Source: Saccharothrix luteola (GTDB lineage Bacteria; Actinomycetota; Actinomycetes; Mycobacteriales; Pseudonocardiaceae). From it: a stretch of DNA of 64,000 nt. The notes beneath the pieces were generated by a model. It ran no database searches. It was not told where the DNA came from and saw only the letters and a program-made list of their open reading frames with translations. Location: the NCBI RefSeq assembly GCF_020859565.1, contig NZ_JAJHUO010000008.1, positions 53,399 to 117,398 of the forward strand. The letters are read 5' to 3'. Made by a program: the position numbers and the translations under genes. Below, in pieces: positions 1 to 7,811 of this stretch (its first letter is position 1; the number at the start of each line of letters is the position of its first letter).

Positions 1-447
1 GTAGGTCGCGCCGGTCAGCACGTCCCGCAGCACGTCCAGCACGGTCTCGAAACCGGACACCAGCGCGTTGCCGGAGAACGCCAGCCGCTCCGGGTCGACC
101 ACCGCGTCCAGCTCGCCGCCGACGAGGGCCAGCTCGGTGTCCACGTCCACCCGGCTGCGGGTGGCCGTGCCGGTGAGGATCGTGTTCGCCAGCACCTCGG
201 CGCGGGCCGCGTGCGTCGAGCCGACGCTGCTCGCCGCCGGGTCGCCGAACGGGATCCGCAGCCGCACCTCCACGAGAGGCACCGAGTCCCGGCGCACGGC
301 CAGCACCCGCAGGCCGTTGGCCAGCGTGGTGTCGACGGTGTCCAGGTCCGCCGCCGCCCGCTGCTCGCCCAGCTCCGGGAACGGGCGAGGCCCTAGCTCC
401 GTACGGCCGATCTCCTCGGCGCTGCGGTGCTTGGTCGGGGCGCTCAC
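1..447 (-). CDS. M16 family peptidase, second subunit (3' part outside window)
   Basis: The 149 visible N-terminal residues match the first strand-helix module of M16 (pitrilysin/insulysin/processing-peptidase) proteins: a TLANGLRV strand, then a V-P-L-V-E-V-R-L strand and small-residue-rich helix. Where active M16 subunits have HxxEH, this one reads HAARAE, so the zinc site is lost. This is the usual state of the partner subunit in two-gene bacterial M16 pairs, and it probably forms a closed chamber with the product of the upstream gene. The GTG start overlaps the upstream stop (GTGA), so the two are translationally coupled. The gene runs off the left edge of the window, so its length and C-terminal half are unknown. 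Confidence 0.85.
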   Translation of the reverse strand, partial: MSAPTKHRSAEEIGRTELGPRPFPELGEQRAAADLDTVDTTLANGLRVLAVRRDSVPLVEVRLRIPFGDPAASSVGSTHAARAEVLANTILTGTATRSRVDVDTELALVGGELDAVVDPERLAFSGNALVSGFETVLDVLRDVLTGATY

Positions 448-1730
448 TCGGTACCTCCGTCGGCGGGGTTGAGGATCAGGACGGCGCGCGAGTCGGGCCG
501 CAACGCCTTGGCCGCCGCGGCGACCTCGTCGGTGGTGATGCCGGCCAGCTTCTCCGGCAGCTCGTACAGCAGCTCCGCCCGCCCGAACAGCAGCTCGGCC
601 GACCCGAGCCCCAGGGTCCGGCTGGTGAGCCGGTCGTGCTCGCGGTGCATGGTCGACACCCAGCGGGCGGTGACCTTCGCCAACTCCTGCTCCGTCGGCC
701 CTTCCTCGGCCAACCGCAGCAGCTCCTCGTCCACCGCCGCGAGCACCTGCTCGGAGGTGACCTCCGCCGGGTGGATCGCGGTGATGCTGAACGTGTCGGG
801 GTCGCGCGCCTCCAACGGCCCGAACAGACCGCACCCGGCGCCGACGTCGACCACGATCGCGTCGCGGTGCACCAGTCGCTGCTGCAGCCGCGACCCGTCG
901 CCGTCGGTGAGCACACCGGCCAGGACCAGGTACGCGAGGTAGCCCTCGACCTCGTTCACCGGGTCCGGGATGCGGTAGCCCACGGCGATGGCGGGCATCG
1001 GCGCGTGCTTGTCGGTGTGCTCGGCCCGCAGCTCGCCCTTCGGCGCGGCCTCGGCGAACGACGGCCGGGACGGCACCGGTCGGGCGGGCACGTCACCGAA
1101 GTGCTTCTCGACGAGTGCCTTCGCCCCTTCGGGGTCGAAGTCGCCCGCCACCGTCAGCACGGCGTTGCCCGGCGCGTAGTAGGTGTCGAAGAACGCGGCG
1201 CAGTCGTCCACGGTGGCGTTCTCCAGATCGGTGAAGTCGCCGTAGCCGTTGTGCGCGTTGGGGAAGGTCTGGAACAGGACCGGCGGCAGGAGGATCCACG
1301 GGAACCCGCCGTACGGTCGGTTGAGCACGTTGAGCCTGATCTCCTCCTTCACGACGTCGATCTGGTTGCGCAGGTTCTCCTCGGTGATCTTCGGCGCCCG
1401 CATGCGGTCCGCCTCGAGGAACAGAGCCCGCTCCAGCGCCGCCGACGGCAGCACTTCGTAGTAGTCGGTGTAGTCGGGGTGGGTCGACCCGTTGAACGTG
1501 CCGCCCGAGGACTGCACGTGCCGGAAGTGGGCCAGCTTCTCCAGGCTCTCGCTGCCCTGGAACATGAGGTGCTCGAAGAGGTGGGCGAACCCCGTCCGCC
1601 CCTCGGGCTCGGAGCGGAAACCCACGTCGTAGTGCACGCTCACCCCGACGACCGGGGCGCTGCGGTCGGGTGCGAGCACCACCCGCAGACCGTTGGGAAG
1701 CGTGAACCTGTGCAGTTCGGGTAGCGCCAT
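444..1730 (-). CDS. M16 family zinc metallopeptidase, catalytic subunit
   Basis: 428 residues, usual for a single-chain half of a bacterial M16 pair. The inverted zinc motif HLFEH is at residues 50-54 and the third zinc ligand probably lies in the VVKEE segment near residues 126-130, the expected 74-76 residues downstream. The N-terminal LPNGLRVVLA strand is typical. No signal peptide is seen, so it is probably cytoplasmic and degrades peptides. The ATG lies six bases after a TAGGCT hexamer with no Shine-Dalgarno sequence, suggesting a leaderless mRNA. It overlaps the downstream M16 partner by GTGA, which implies equal production of the two subunits. Confidence 0.93.
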   Translation of the reverse strand: MALPELHRFTLPNGLRVVLAPDRSAPVVGVSVHYDVGFRSEPEGRTGFAHLFEHLMFQGSESLEKLAHFRHVQSSGGTFNGSTHPDYTDYYEVLPSAALERALFLEADRMRAPKITEENLRNQIDVVKEEIRLNVLNRPYGGFPWILLPPVLFQTFPNAHNGYGDFTDLENATVDDCAAFFDTYYAPGNAVLTVAGDFDPEGAKALVEKHFGDVPARPVPSRPSFAEAAPKGELRAEHTDKHAPMPAIAVGYRIPDPVNEVEGYLAYLVLAGVLTDGDGSRLQQRLVHRDAIVVDVGAGCGLFGPLEARDPDTFSITAIHPAEVTSEQVLAAVDEELLRLAEEGPTEQELAKVTARWVSTMHREHDRLTSRTLGLGSAELLFGRAELLYELPEKLAGITTDEVAAAAKALRPDSRAVLILNPADGGTE

Positions 1731-2011
1731 GAACGCAGCCTACGGGTTCACACCACCGCCGGGCTCGATGGTCGCCCACCCACCGAAGCATCCCGCTACG
1801 CCCAGCGCGAACCGACCGGGTTCCGACCGGCCGACCAGCGCCTCGACCGCCGATCCGGAACCGGGCACGCGCCCGCGCCGGTCCGGACCACCACCTGTCT
1901 CAGCAGGCCGCCAACCCGGTGGAGCCGGCGCGTGTGGACACCGGGTCGACTGCGGCTGCGCCCCCCGTGGACCTTCGCCCGCCGCCCGCGGGTTCGTGTT
2001 GGGGGATGGCT

Positions 2012-2048
2012 CCAGTGTCGAACTTCTGTTCGAGATGTGCAAGATCAC
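2012..2048 (-). promoter_or_regulatory. LexA-type SOS box in a promoter (copy 1)
   Basis: Contains the perfect palindrome TCGAAC-N4-GTTCGA (2018-2033), the mycobacterial/actinobacterial LexA operator. Read on the minus strand it sits in the 17-bp spacer between TTGCAC (-35) and GACACT (-10), so LexA would block RNA polymerase directly. The same promoter recurs on the plus strand at 6436-6473. Here the base triplet six nt after the -10 is ATC instead of ATG, and the 1731-2010 stretch downstream shows no convincing coding sequence. The rest of the 1731-2066 gap holds only this element and the M16 promoter. What it now drives, if anything beyond the M16 genes 290 bp away, is unclear. Confidence 0.75.
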
Positions 2049-2066
2049 TTTCGAGTGAACGTCGGG

Positions 2067-3707
2067 TCAGCCCCGCAACGACCGCAGGTGACCCGCCTGC
2101 GCCAGCACCCCGTCCACCGCGCCCAGGAACGCCGGGAACCGCTGCGCGAACCGCCGCAGGTCACCGCCCTGCTCCGCCTCGCCGAACCAGTACAGCCCCG
2201 GCCGCGTGCCGGCGAACGTGGCCAACCACCGCTCCGTCTCCCCCAGCACCACCGCGTACGGCAACGACCGCGAGAACACCATCTCCCGATCGGACTCCGG
2301 GATGTCCTGCGGCGTCGCCGTGTGCAGGTACCCGCGCAACCCCCGCACGTGCTCCAACAAGACGCTGCCGCGCTTGGTCCGCGCGGGCATGGTGCGCGCG
2401 CCCACCGCCAACGCCACCCCGGCGACCACGACCACCAGCCCGAACAACGCCGCCCCGCCGGCCAGCGCCAGCACCACCGTCAGCACCGCGCCCAGCACGC
2501 CGACACCGACACCGGCCCACCACCACAGGTTGCGCTCGGCGTCCGGCCGGCGCGCGAACCAGTTCTTCGCCACCACGTCCGCGTACAGCGCGTCCCGCAC
2601 GCGAGACAGGTCGATCCGCCTGCCCCGCAGCTCCGACAGCGACACCGCGTCCACACCGTCGGGCAACAACGCCTCGTACACCGCGCGTTCGTACCCCGAG
2701 AGCGCCGGGTCGGCCGGGTTGCGCCGCACGAACCGCCAGTCGTGCCCGTCGACCTCTTCGATCCACACGTAGTTGCGCACCGCGAGGTCCACGATCGTCG
2801 CGGTCACGTCGACCACGTCCACGTGCTCGTCCACCACGGTCCCCACCTGGCCGGGCAGCACGCCGTCCGGCGAGGCGAACGCCACCCGCCCGGAACCGTC
2901 GGTGACCAGCACGTTCACCGGCCCGACCTCACCGGCCAACGCCCGCGCGTCACGGCCGCGGAGGTACCACAACAACAACCCGCCGCACAGCAGCAGCACC
3001 ACGAGCCCACCGAGCCCGGCGCCGGTGAGGGGGGTTAACGCGAACGCCGCCGCCAGCCCGGACGACTCCTCCACACGCGCGTTGGCGGGGGCCGCGCCCT
3101 CCTGCAACCCGACCGTCACGTCGACCCGCTCGCCGGCGGCCAGGCCGATCTCGGTCACCCGCACGCCGCGCCCGTCGCCCAGGTCCGCGCTGGTGCACGG
3201 CTTCGACGTGCCCGGCTCGCCGGCCAGGCAGTTCACCGACCGCGGCACGTCCGGCGTGATCACGGAGGCCTTCACCGAGTCGAGCGGGGTGTCCCAGCCG
3301 CTCGCGGGCTGCCAGCTCAGCTCCAGCGTGTCGCCGATCTTGGCGACGGCGCCGACCACGGAGTACTTGACGGTGGACGTGCCCGCCCGGAGCGCGATCC
3401 TCAGCTCGTCGTCCGACGCGGTGGCCGTGCCCGCGCCGTCCACGGCCGCGTCGCCGACCTGGAAAACCCGCTCGCGATCGGCGGAGACCGGCACGCGCAG
3501 CGGGACGACCCGCGTGGCGGTCGCGCCCTCGGGGACGGTGACCACCTCGGTCACGGTCAGCCTGCCGTCGCGCTCCAGTTTGAGCCGCACGTCCGCGCCG
3601 ACCGTCCCGGGCAGCCCGGCCGCGTCGCTCGGCTGCGCCGTCGCCGTGCCGGCACCCGCGCACAGCGCGACCGCGCAGATGGCCGCCGCTCCCCAGTTTT
3701 TCAACAC
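2067..3707 (-). CDS. DUF2207 family membrane protein
   Basis: 546 residues. An N-terminal signal peptide (about residues 1-24, cleavage near ATA-QP) is followed by an extracytoplasmic beta-rich region with the DUF2207 pattern (R-L-T-V-T-E-V near 49-55), a membrane segment at about 231-249, a cytoplasmic region, and a hydrophobic pair at about 395-437. The C-terminus has the family feature of an aromatic, Gly-rich end (GLYWFGE). The GTG at 3707 is preferred to the ATG at 3758 because it leaves a classical signal peptide and lies eight bases after a TATTCT hexamer; the upstream ATG would leave only 24 bp to the divergent gene. Function unknown; predicted exported/membrane protein. Confidence 0.85.
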   Translation of the reverse strand: MLKNWGAAAICAVALCAGAGTATAQPSDAAGLPGTVGADVRLKLERDGRLTVTEVVTVPEGATATRVVPLRVPVSADRERVFQVGDAAVDGAGTATASDDELRIALRAGTSTVKYSVVGAVAKIGDTLELSWQPASGWDTPLDSVKASVITPDVPRSVNCLAGEPGTSKPCTSADLGDGRGVRVTEIGLAAGERVDVTVGLQEGAAPANARVEESSGLAAAFALTPLTGAGLGGLVVLLLCGGLLLWYLRGRDARALAGEVGPVNVLVTDGSGRVAFASPDGVLPGQVGTVVDEHVDVVDVTATIVDLAVRNYVWIEEVDGHDWRFVRRNPADPALSGYERAVYEALLPDGVDAVSLSELRGRRIDLSRVRDALYADVVAKNWFARRPDAERNLWWWAGVGVGVLGAVLTVVLALAGGAALFGLVVVVAGVALAVGARTMPARTKRGSVLLEHVRGLRGYLHTATPQDIPESDREMVFSRSLPYAVVLGETERWLATFAGTRPGLYWFGEAEQGGDLRRFAQRFPAFLGAVDGVLAQAGHLRSLRG

Positions 3708-3782
3708 GGCCGCGGAGAATAGCGGAGTTCCCCTAAGCTCTTGTGCTGATTCGGGCATCCGCGATATGGGGGACCACCAGCG

Positions 3783-5030
3783 ATGACGCAACCACCGCCG
3801 CCGGGTGGCTGGCCGCCGCCACGACCGGTTGGGCCGCCGCCGATGCCCGCCCCGCTCCACCACCAACAGCCCCAGCAGTGGCCCGCCCAGCAGCCGCCGC
3901 CACCGCAGTCCTGGCCGGGGCAGGCGCCCCCGATGCCGCCGCCGATGACCCCGCGGCACCTGCCGCCCATGGCCCCGCCGCAGCCGCCACCGGTCAACTG
4001 GGGCCCACCGCCCGGACCGCCCCCGGGCTGGGGCCCCGCCCCGATGCCGTACCCGCCGCTGCCGCGGCAGAAGAGCAAGGGCCCGCTGGTGGCCGCGCTG
4101 GTCGTCGGCTTCCTCGTGCTGGGTGTCGCCACGATCGGCATCGTGGCCGCGAACAGCAGCTCCAAGAAGCCGAGCGATTCGGCCAACGCCGGGTACGACA
4201 GCTACACATACACCCCCGAACCCACCACCACCACGACGACCACGACGACGGCGTCCACCACGTCGAGCAGCACGCGGACCACGTCGACCAGCACGCCGAA
4301 GGCCGGCCCGAAAGCCGTCATCGCGCTGGGCGACAACCCGATCCACGCGGCGGGCCTCGGCGCGTTCAACATCGGCGGCTGCCCCCTGCCGGCGATGGAG
4401 TACTCGCCCGCCGGCCAGGACCGCTTCCTCAGGGCCTCGCTGCCGTGCATCGAGGCGATGTGGAAGCCGTCGTTCGAGCGGGCGAACCTGCCCTACCAGC
4501 CGGTCGAGCTGGTGATGGTGACGTCCCAGATCACCAACACGTGCGGCTCCGTGGGCCCGGACCGCACGGCCATGTACTGCGACGGCACCATCTACTGGAC
4601 GCCGAACCACTACGCGAACGAACAGGGTTCGGCGAACCCCAACCACCCGGGCAAGTACCTGGGCCAGCTCGCGCACGAGTACGGCCACCACGTCCAGTGG
4701 CTGTCCGGCATCCTGCGGGCCTCCGGCCAGGCCCAGTACGAGAAGGGCGGCTGGGACACCCCCGAGGGCCTCGACCTGAACCGGCGCAAGGAGCTGCAGG
4801 CCACGTGCTTCGGCGGGATGACGCTCGCGCCGCTGTCGCACGGCGCGGTGCCCGCCGACGTCATCTCGGTGGCCCTGACGGACGCGGGGAACCGGGGCGA
4901 CTACCCGATCTACCCCAACCGGGACCACGGCGCGCCCGAGCGGAACGCCGCGTGGGTCAACCACGGGTTCAAAAACAACGAGACGAGCGCGTGCAACACT
5001 TGGGTGGCGAGCGCGGCGGACGTCAGCTGA
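3783..5030 (+). CDS. Membrane-anchored neutral zinc metallopeptidase
   Basis: 415 residues. A Pro/Gln-rich cytoplasmic N-terminus (1-97) leads into one membrane segment (about 101-124), a Thr/Ser-rich linker (147-172) and an outside catalytic domain of the PF04228 putative neutral zinc metallopeptidase type. The HExxH zinc motif is H297-E-Y-G-H301, followed by a conserved R-x-x-E-L-Q-A-x-C-F-G segment that supplies the third ligand. Paired cysteines suggest disulfides outside the membrane. The start has a GGGGGA ribosome site eight bases upstream. It is followed 15 bp later by a paralogue; the pair probably arose by tandem duplication. Substrate unknown. Confidence 0.9.
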   Translation: MTQPPPPGGWPPPRPVGPPPMPAPLHHQQPQQWPAQQPPPPQSWPGQAPPMPPPMTPRHLPPMAPPQPPPVNWGPPPGPPPGWGPAPMPYPPLPRQKSKGPLVAALVVGFLVLGVATIGIVAANSSSKKPSDSANAGYDSYTYTPEPTTTTTTTTTASTTSSSTRTTSTSTPKAGPKAVIALGDNPIHAAGLGAFNIGGCPLPAMEYSPAGQDRFLRASLPCIEAMWKPSFERANLPYQPVELVMVTSQITNTCGSVGPDRTAMYCDGTIYWTPNHYANEQGSANPNHPGKYLGQLAHEYGHHVQWLSGILRASGQAQYEKGGWDTPEGLDLNRRKELQATCFGGMTLAPLSHGAVPADVISVALTDAGNRGDYPIYPNRDHGAPERNAAWVNHGFKNNETSACNTWVASAADVS

Positions 5031-5045
5031 CCCGACTGGAGGACC

Positions 5046-5948
5046 GTGCACACGCCCGAGGAGACCCCCAAGAACAACCCGATCGTCCTCATCGGCGTGT
5101 TCTCGTTGATCGTGTTGTGCGTGTTGGGCCTCGGCGGCATCACGCAGCTCGAGACGTCCCGTCGGATCAACGGCCGTGCGGTGGCCGCGCCGGGCGTGAC
5201 CGTCGTGCAGTCCACGGAGACGGAGGCCCCTCGGCCGCGTGCCGTGCACCGGCTGGCCGACCACCCGTTGCTCACGGCGCCCGTGCGGCTGCCCGCCGTG
5301 ACGTGCGCGTTGCCGGGGTTCGGGGTGTCGGACGCGGAGCTGGCGGCGTACTACCAGGCCGGCGTGGTGTGCCTGGACCAGGCGTGGCGGCCGGTGCTGG
5401 AGCAGGCGAACCTGCCGTTCGACTCGCCCGCGCTGGACACGTCGCCGGACCTGACCGAAGGGCCGTGCGGCTCGGCGCCCGCGGAGAGCGAGGCGGTCGC
5501 GTACTACTGCGGTCGCAACAGGACCATCTACATGCCCACGCGGCGGCTGCGTGACAACGGCGGCGGCGAGCGCGCCGGGTCGCACCTGGCGACGTTGGCG
5601 CACGAGTACGGGCACCACGTGCAGGCGTTGACGGGGATGCTGCGGGCGGCGGACACCAAGATCGTCGACGCGGGCGAGAAGACGCCCGCCGGGCTGGAGA
5701 TGTCGCGCCGGATCGAGCTGCAGGCCAACTGCTTCGCCGGGATGTTCCTGGTGGCGGTGTCCGGGTCGATCGGGACCGGGTTGGCGCAGGAGGCGGCGGA
5801 GGACTTCCAGTACGCCGTGGAGGAGCCGCCGGAGAAGAACGCCCACGGCAGTCCCGCCAACCAGTCCGAATGGGCGTCGCAGGGGTACACGACGGGTGTG
5901 ACGTCGTCGTGCAACACCTATGCGGCGCCGGCACCGGCCGTCGGCTGA
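5046..5948 (+). CDS. Membrane-anchored neutral zinc metallopeptidase, paralogue
   Basis: 300 residues, GTG start with a GGAGGA ribosome site. It resembles its upstream neighbour in order (short cytoplasmic N-terminus, one membrane segment at 13-33, linker, HExxH domain) but lacks the long Pro-rich head and the Thr linker. Zinc motif H186-E-Y-G-H190, then R-I-E-L-Q-A-N-C-F-A-G-M. With only 15 bp between them the two are probably cotranscribed. The 3' end overlaps the convergent membrane protein gene by 31 bp. Physiological substrate unknown. Confidence 0.88.
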   Translation: MHTPEETPKNNPIVLIGVFSLIVLCVLGLGGITQLETSRRINGRAVAAPGVTVVQSTETEAPRPRAVHRLADHPLLTAPVRLPAVTCALPGFGVSDAELAAYYQAGVVCLDQAWRPVLEQANLPFDSPALDTSPDLTEGPCGSAPAESEAVAYYCGRNRTIYMPTRRLRDNGGGERAGSHLATLAHEYGHHVQALTGMLRAADTKIVDAGEKTPAGLEMSRRIELQANCFAGMFLVAVSGSIGTGLAQEAAEDFQYAVEEPPEKNAHGSPANQSEWASQGYTTGVTSSCNTYAAPAPAVG

Positions 5949-6355
5949 GAACGCCTGGTCAGCAGGTAGGCGTAGAGGCCGCCGGCCAGGCCGCTCAGGC
6001 ACATGAGCAACGTGGTCAGCCTGGCCTCGAACGGCATGCCGACCGGTGTGCTGGCGGCTGCTTGGACGGTGAACTCGGCGCTGGTGTCGGCGGGGACGAC
6101 GACTTCGACGACCTCGTCCTGCTGGTGGCCGCAGCCGTCGAGCTTGGCGGTGTGCGTCCGGTCACCGATCGTGAGTTCGACCCGGTCGTAGGCCTCCGCG
6201 TCACCGCAGGAGGCCGGTGCGACGACGGTGGCGGCGGTCCGCTGGACCTCGGCGGACGTGCGCGGCCACCACAACGCGACCGCTGCCGCGACGGCCGCCA
6301 GGCCCACGACCAGCAGCACCAGCGCCCACCTGACCGGGCTTCGCGGAACCGCCAC
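5918..6355 (-). CDS. Small two-TM membrane protein, unknown function
   Basis: 145 residues with a membrane segment at about 11-30, an outside region of about 80 residues with two cysteines (CGDAEAYDRVEL and LDGCGHQQ) and a second membrane segment at about 112-130 before a short basic tail. I do not recognise a family. GTG start; no clear ribosome site. It converges on the second metallopeptidase gene and overlaps its last 31 bases. Codon use is like its neighbours, so it looks genuine. Confidence 0.7.
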   Translation of the reverse strand: MAVPRSPVRWALVLLVVGLAAVAAAVALWWPRTSAEVQRTAATVVAPASCGDAEAYDRVELTIGDRTHTAKLDGCGHQQDEVVEVVVPADTSAEFTVQAAASTPVGMPFEARLTTLLMCLSGLAGGLYAYLLTRRSQPTAGAGAA

Positions 6356-6435
6356 AGCGTGGATGGTCGCAGACGGAGCGGTCGGTTGTCGTGGGGGCGG
6401 ACGGGCTCCGCCGCCCCCTCAAACATCACCTGATC

Positions 6436-6473
6436 GTGATCTTGCACACCCTCGAACTCCTGTTCGACACTGG
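6436..6473 (+). promoter_or_regulatory. LexA-type SOS box in a promoter (copy 2)
   Basis: TCGAAC-N4-GTTCGA at 6452-6467 lies in the 18-bp spacer between TTGCAC (6442-6447) and GACACT (6466-6471). The block GTGATCTTGCAC on the left and GTTCGACACTGG on the right are identical to copy 1 at 2012-2048 on the other strand. An ATG follows the -10 by exactly six bases (6478), as in the leaderless genes of this window. LexA repression and induction by DNA damage are inferred from the operator match. Confidence 0.78.
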
Positions 6474-6477
6474 TCCC

Positions 6478-6681
6478 ATGCCCAACACGACGAAACCCAC
6501 CGAACCCGTTCGACCACGAGCACGTCGCCGGATGCCGCACCGCGCACCGCGACGGGATCTCCGTCCCTGGACCTGGCCGCCGCGCCGGAGAAGTCCCGGG
6601 TCCTGGTGGAGCTCTCGAACTCGGTCACCGTCGCGCCTGCGCCGGCCGACGCGGTCACCGTGCCGGGTGCGTGCGCCGTAG
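6478..6681 (+). pseudogene. Remnant of an SOS-controlled leaderless gene
   Basis: The ATG six bases after the SOS promoter opens a 67-codon frame, but after about a dozen codons the third positions stop looking like the rest of the genome, whereas another plus-strand frame (about 6525-6700, reading SPSLDLAAAPEKS and SVTVAPAP) has good G/C third positions. This suggests a frameshifted, shortened gene. The first 13 bases also align with the sequence after SOS copy 1. I cannot name the family; actinobacterial 13E12/DUF222 HNH genes are often headed by such SOS boxes, but no HNH motif is visible here. Confidence 0.25.
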
Positions 6682-7121
6682 CGCCTCCTGAAGCCCTCAG
6701 CCAGGCCCGCACGACACCGCCCGCTCACAGGACCGCTCCACCTCGTCGGGAGCCGACACACCGCCCACCCCACGACGAGGCCGGCGCAGCCGCCCCTGAG
6801 CCGCCCCCGTCCCTGTCGTCCCTGTCGCTAGTTGTCCCTATCCGTGTCCCCGTCCGTGTCCACATCGGATTCGCATCCCGAGCCGCACCGCTCGCCAACC
6901 GCCGCCGACGCGACGTGGCACCGGGATCCACAGACGGCCGGTCTCTCCCGTCCGCGCCCACGTCGGGGGAGGCCGGCCCAGGCCTCCGGCACGTCGCCCA
7001 CCGCAACCGACCGCTGACCGCCCGGCGCCGGGTGACGGCAGGTGACGGGGCGAGCGCCGGCGAGTGACCGTCGATTGTCCAGGCCTATCGCGGCGTTGCG
7101 GCCGTAGTGGGCGACGCGACG
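6682..7121 (+). other. Non-coding stretch with short CT/GT-rich repeats
   Basis: No credible gene on either strand. 6808-6862 is a run of degenerate short tandem repeats built on GTCCCTGTC and CCGTGTCC. The right end holds the promoter of the response regulator (CAGAAT at 7122-7127). Confidence 0.4.
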
Positions 7122-7133
7122 CAGAATATGGAG

Positions 7134-7811
7134 GTGTCGACTGCTGCCAGGGTGCTGGTGATCGAGGACGCGGAGGCGATCGGCGCCGCGGTGAGTTCCG
7201 CCTTGCGGGACGCGGGTTACCAGGTGCAGGTCCGGCCGGACGGTCGTGACCTGGAGGGCGACCTGGTCCGGTTCCGGCCGGACCTGGTGGTGCTCGACGT
7301 GATGCTGCCCGGTCGGGACGGCTTCATGCTCCTGGAGGTCATCCGGCGGACGTGCGGGGCCGGGGTGGTGATGTTGACCGCCCGGGACGGGGTGACCGAC
7401 CGGCTGCGCGGGCTCGACCGGGGTGCGGACGACTACGTGGTGAAGCCGTTCGTGCTGGCCGAGCTGGTCGCCCGGGTGAGCGCGGTGCTGCGTCGGCTGG
7501 GGCGGACGCCGTCGACCGTGCAGATCGGCGACCTGGTCGTGGACGCCGAGTCGGCGGTGGTGCTGCGGGGTGACGCGTCGATCGAGTTGACCGCCACCGA
7601 ACTGCGCCTGTTGCGGTACCTGGCCGCGCAGCGCGGGCGGGTGGTGGGCAAGACGCAGATCCTCACCGCCGTGTGGGGTTACGAGGACTACGACCCGAAC
7701 CTGGTCGAGGTGCACGTCAGCGCCTTGCGCCGGAAGTTGGAGGAGCACGGGCCGCGGTTGCTGCACACCGTGCGAGGGCTGGGCTACGTGCTCAGGGCGG
7801 ACGAGACGTGA
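7134..7811 (+). CDS. OmpR/PhoB-type response regulator
   Basis: 225 residues from the GTG at 7134. Receiver domain with the acidic pocket near the N-terminus (V-I-E-D), phosphoacceptor Asp55 (VVLDVML), Thr82 and Lys104 (VVKPF); then a winged-helix DNA-binding domain (about 125-223) with the usual V-x-V-H-V-S-x-L-R-R-K recognition helix. The start is placed at 7134 because it lies six bases after CAGAAT with no ribosome site, a pattern shared by many genes here; in-frame starts at 7128 and 7107 are alternatives. It overlaps the kinase gene by GTGA, so the two form a two-component pair. Stimulus and targets unknown. Confidence 0.92.
   Translation: MSTAARVLVIEDAEAIGAAVSSALRDAGYQVQVRPDGRDLEGDLVRFRPDLVVLDVMLPGRDGFMLLEVIRRTCGAGVVMLTARDGVTDRLRGLDRGADDYVVKPFVLAELVARVSAVLRRLGRTPSTVQIGDLVVDAESAVVLRGDASIELTATELRLLRYLAAQRGRVVGKTQILTAVWGYEDYDPNLVEVHVSALRRKLEEHGPRLLHTVRGLGYVLRADET

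Noticed and set aside
2067..6002. Minus-strand open frame of 1311 codons
   Set aside because: Only its left part (2067-3707) is the DUF2207 gene; the rest is antisense to the two zinc peptidases and has an Arg/Gly-rich low-complexity translation.
6478..7100. Intact 13E12/DUF222 HNH endonuclease after the SOS box
   Set aside because: Such genes often have this kind of operator, but I see no HNH motif or DUF222 block in any frame; only a decayed, unnamed remnant is supported.
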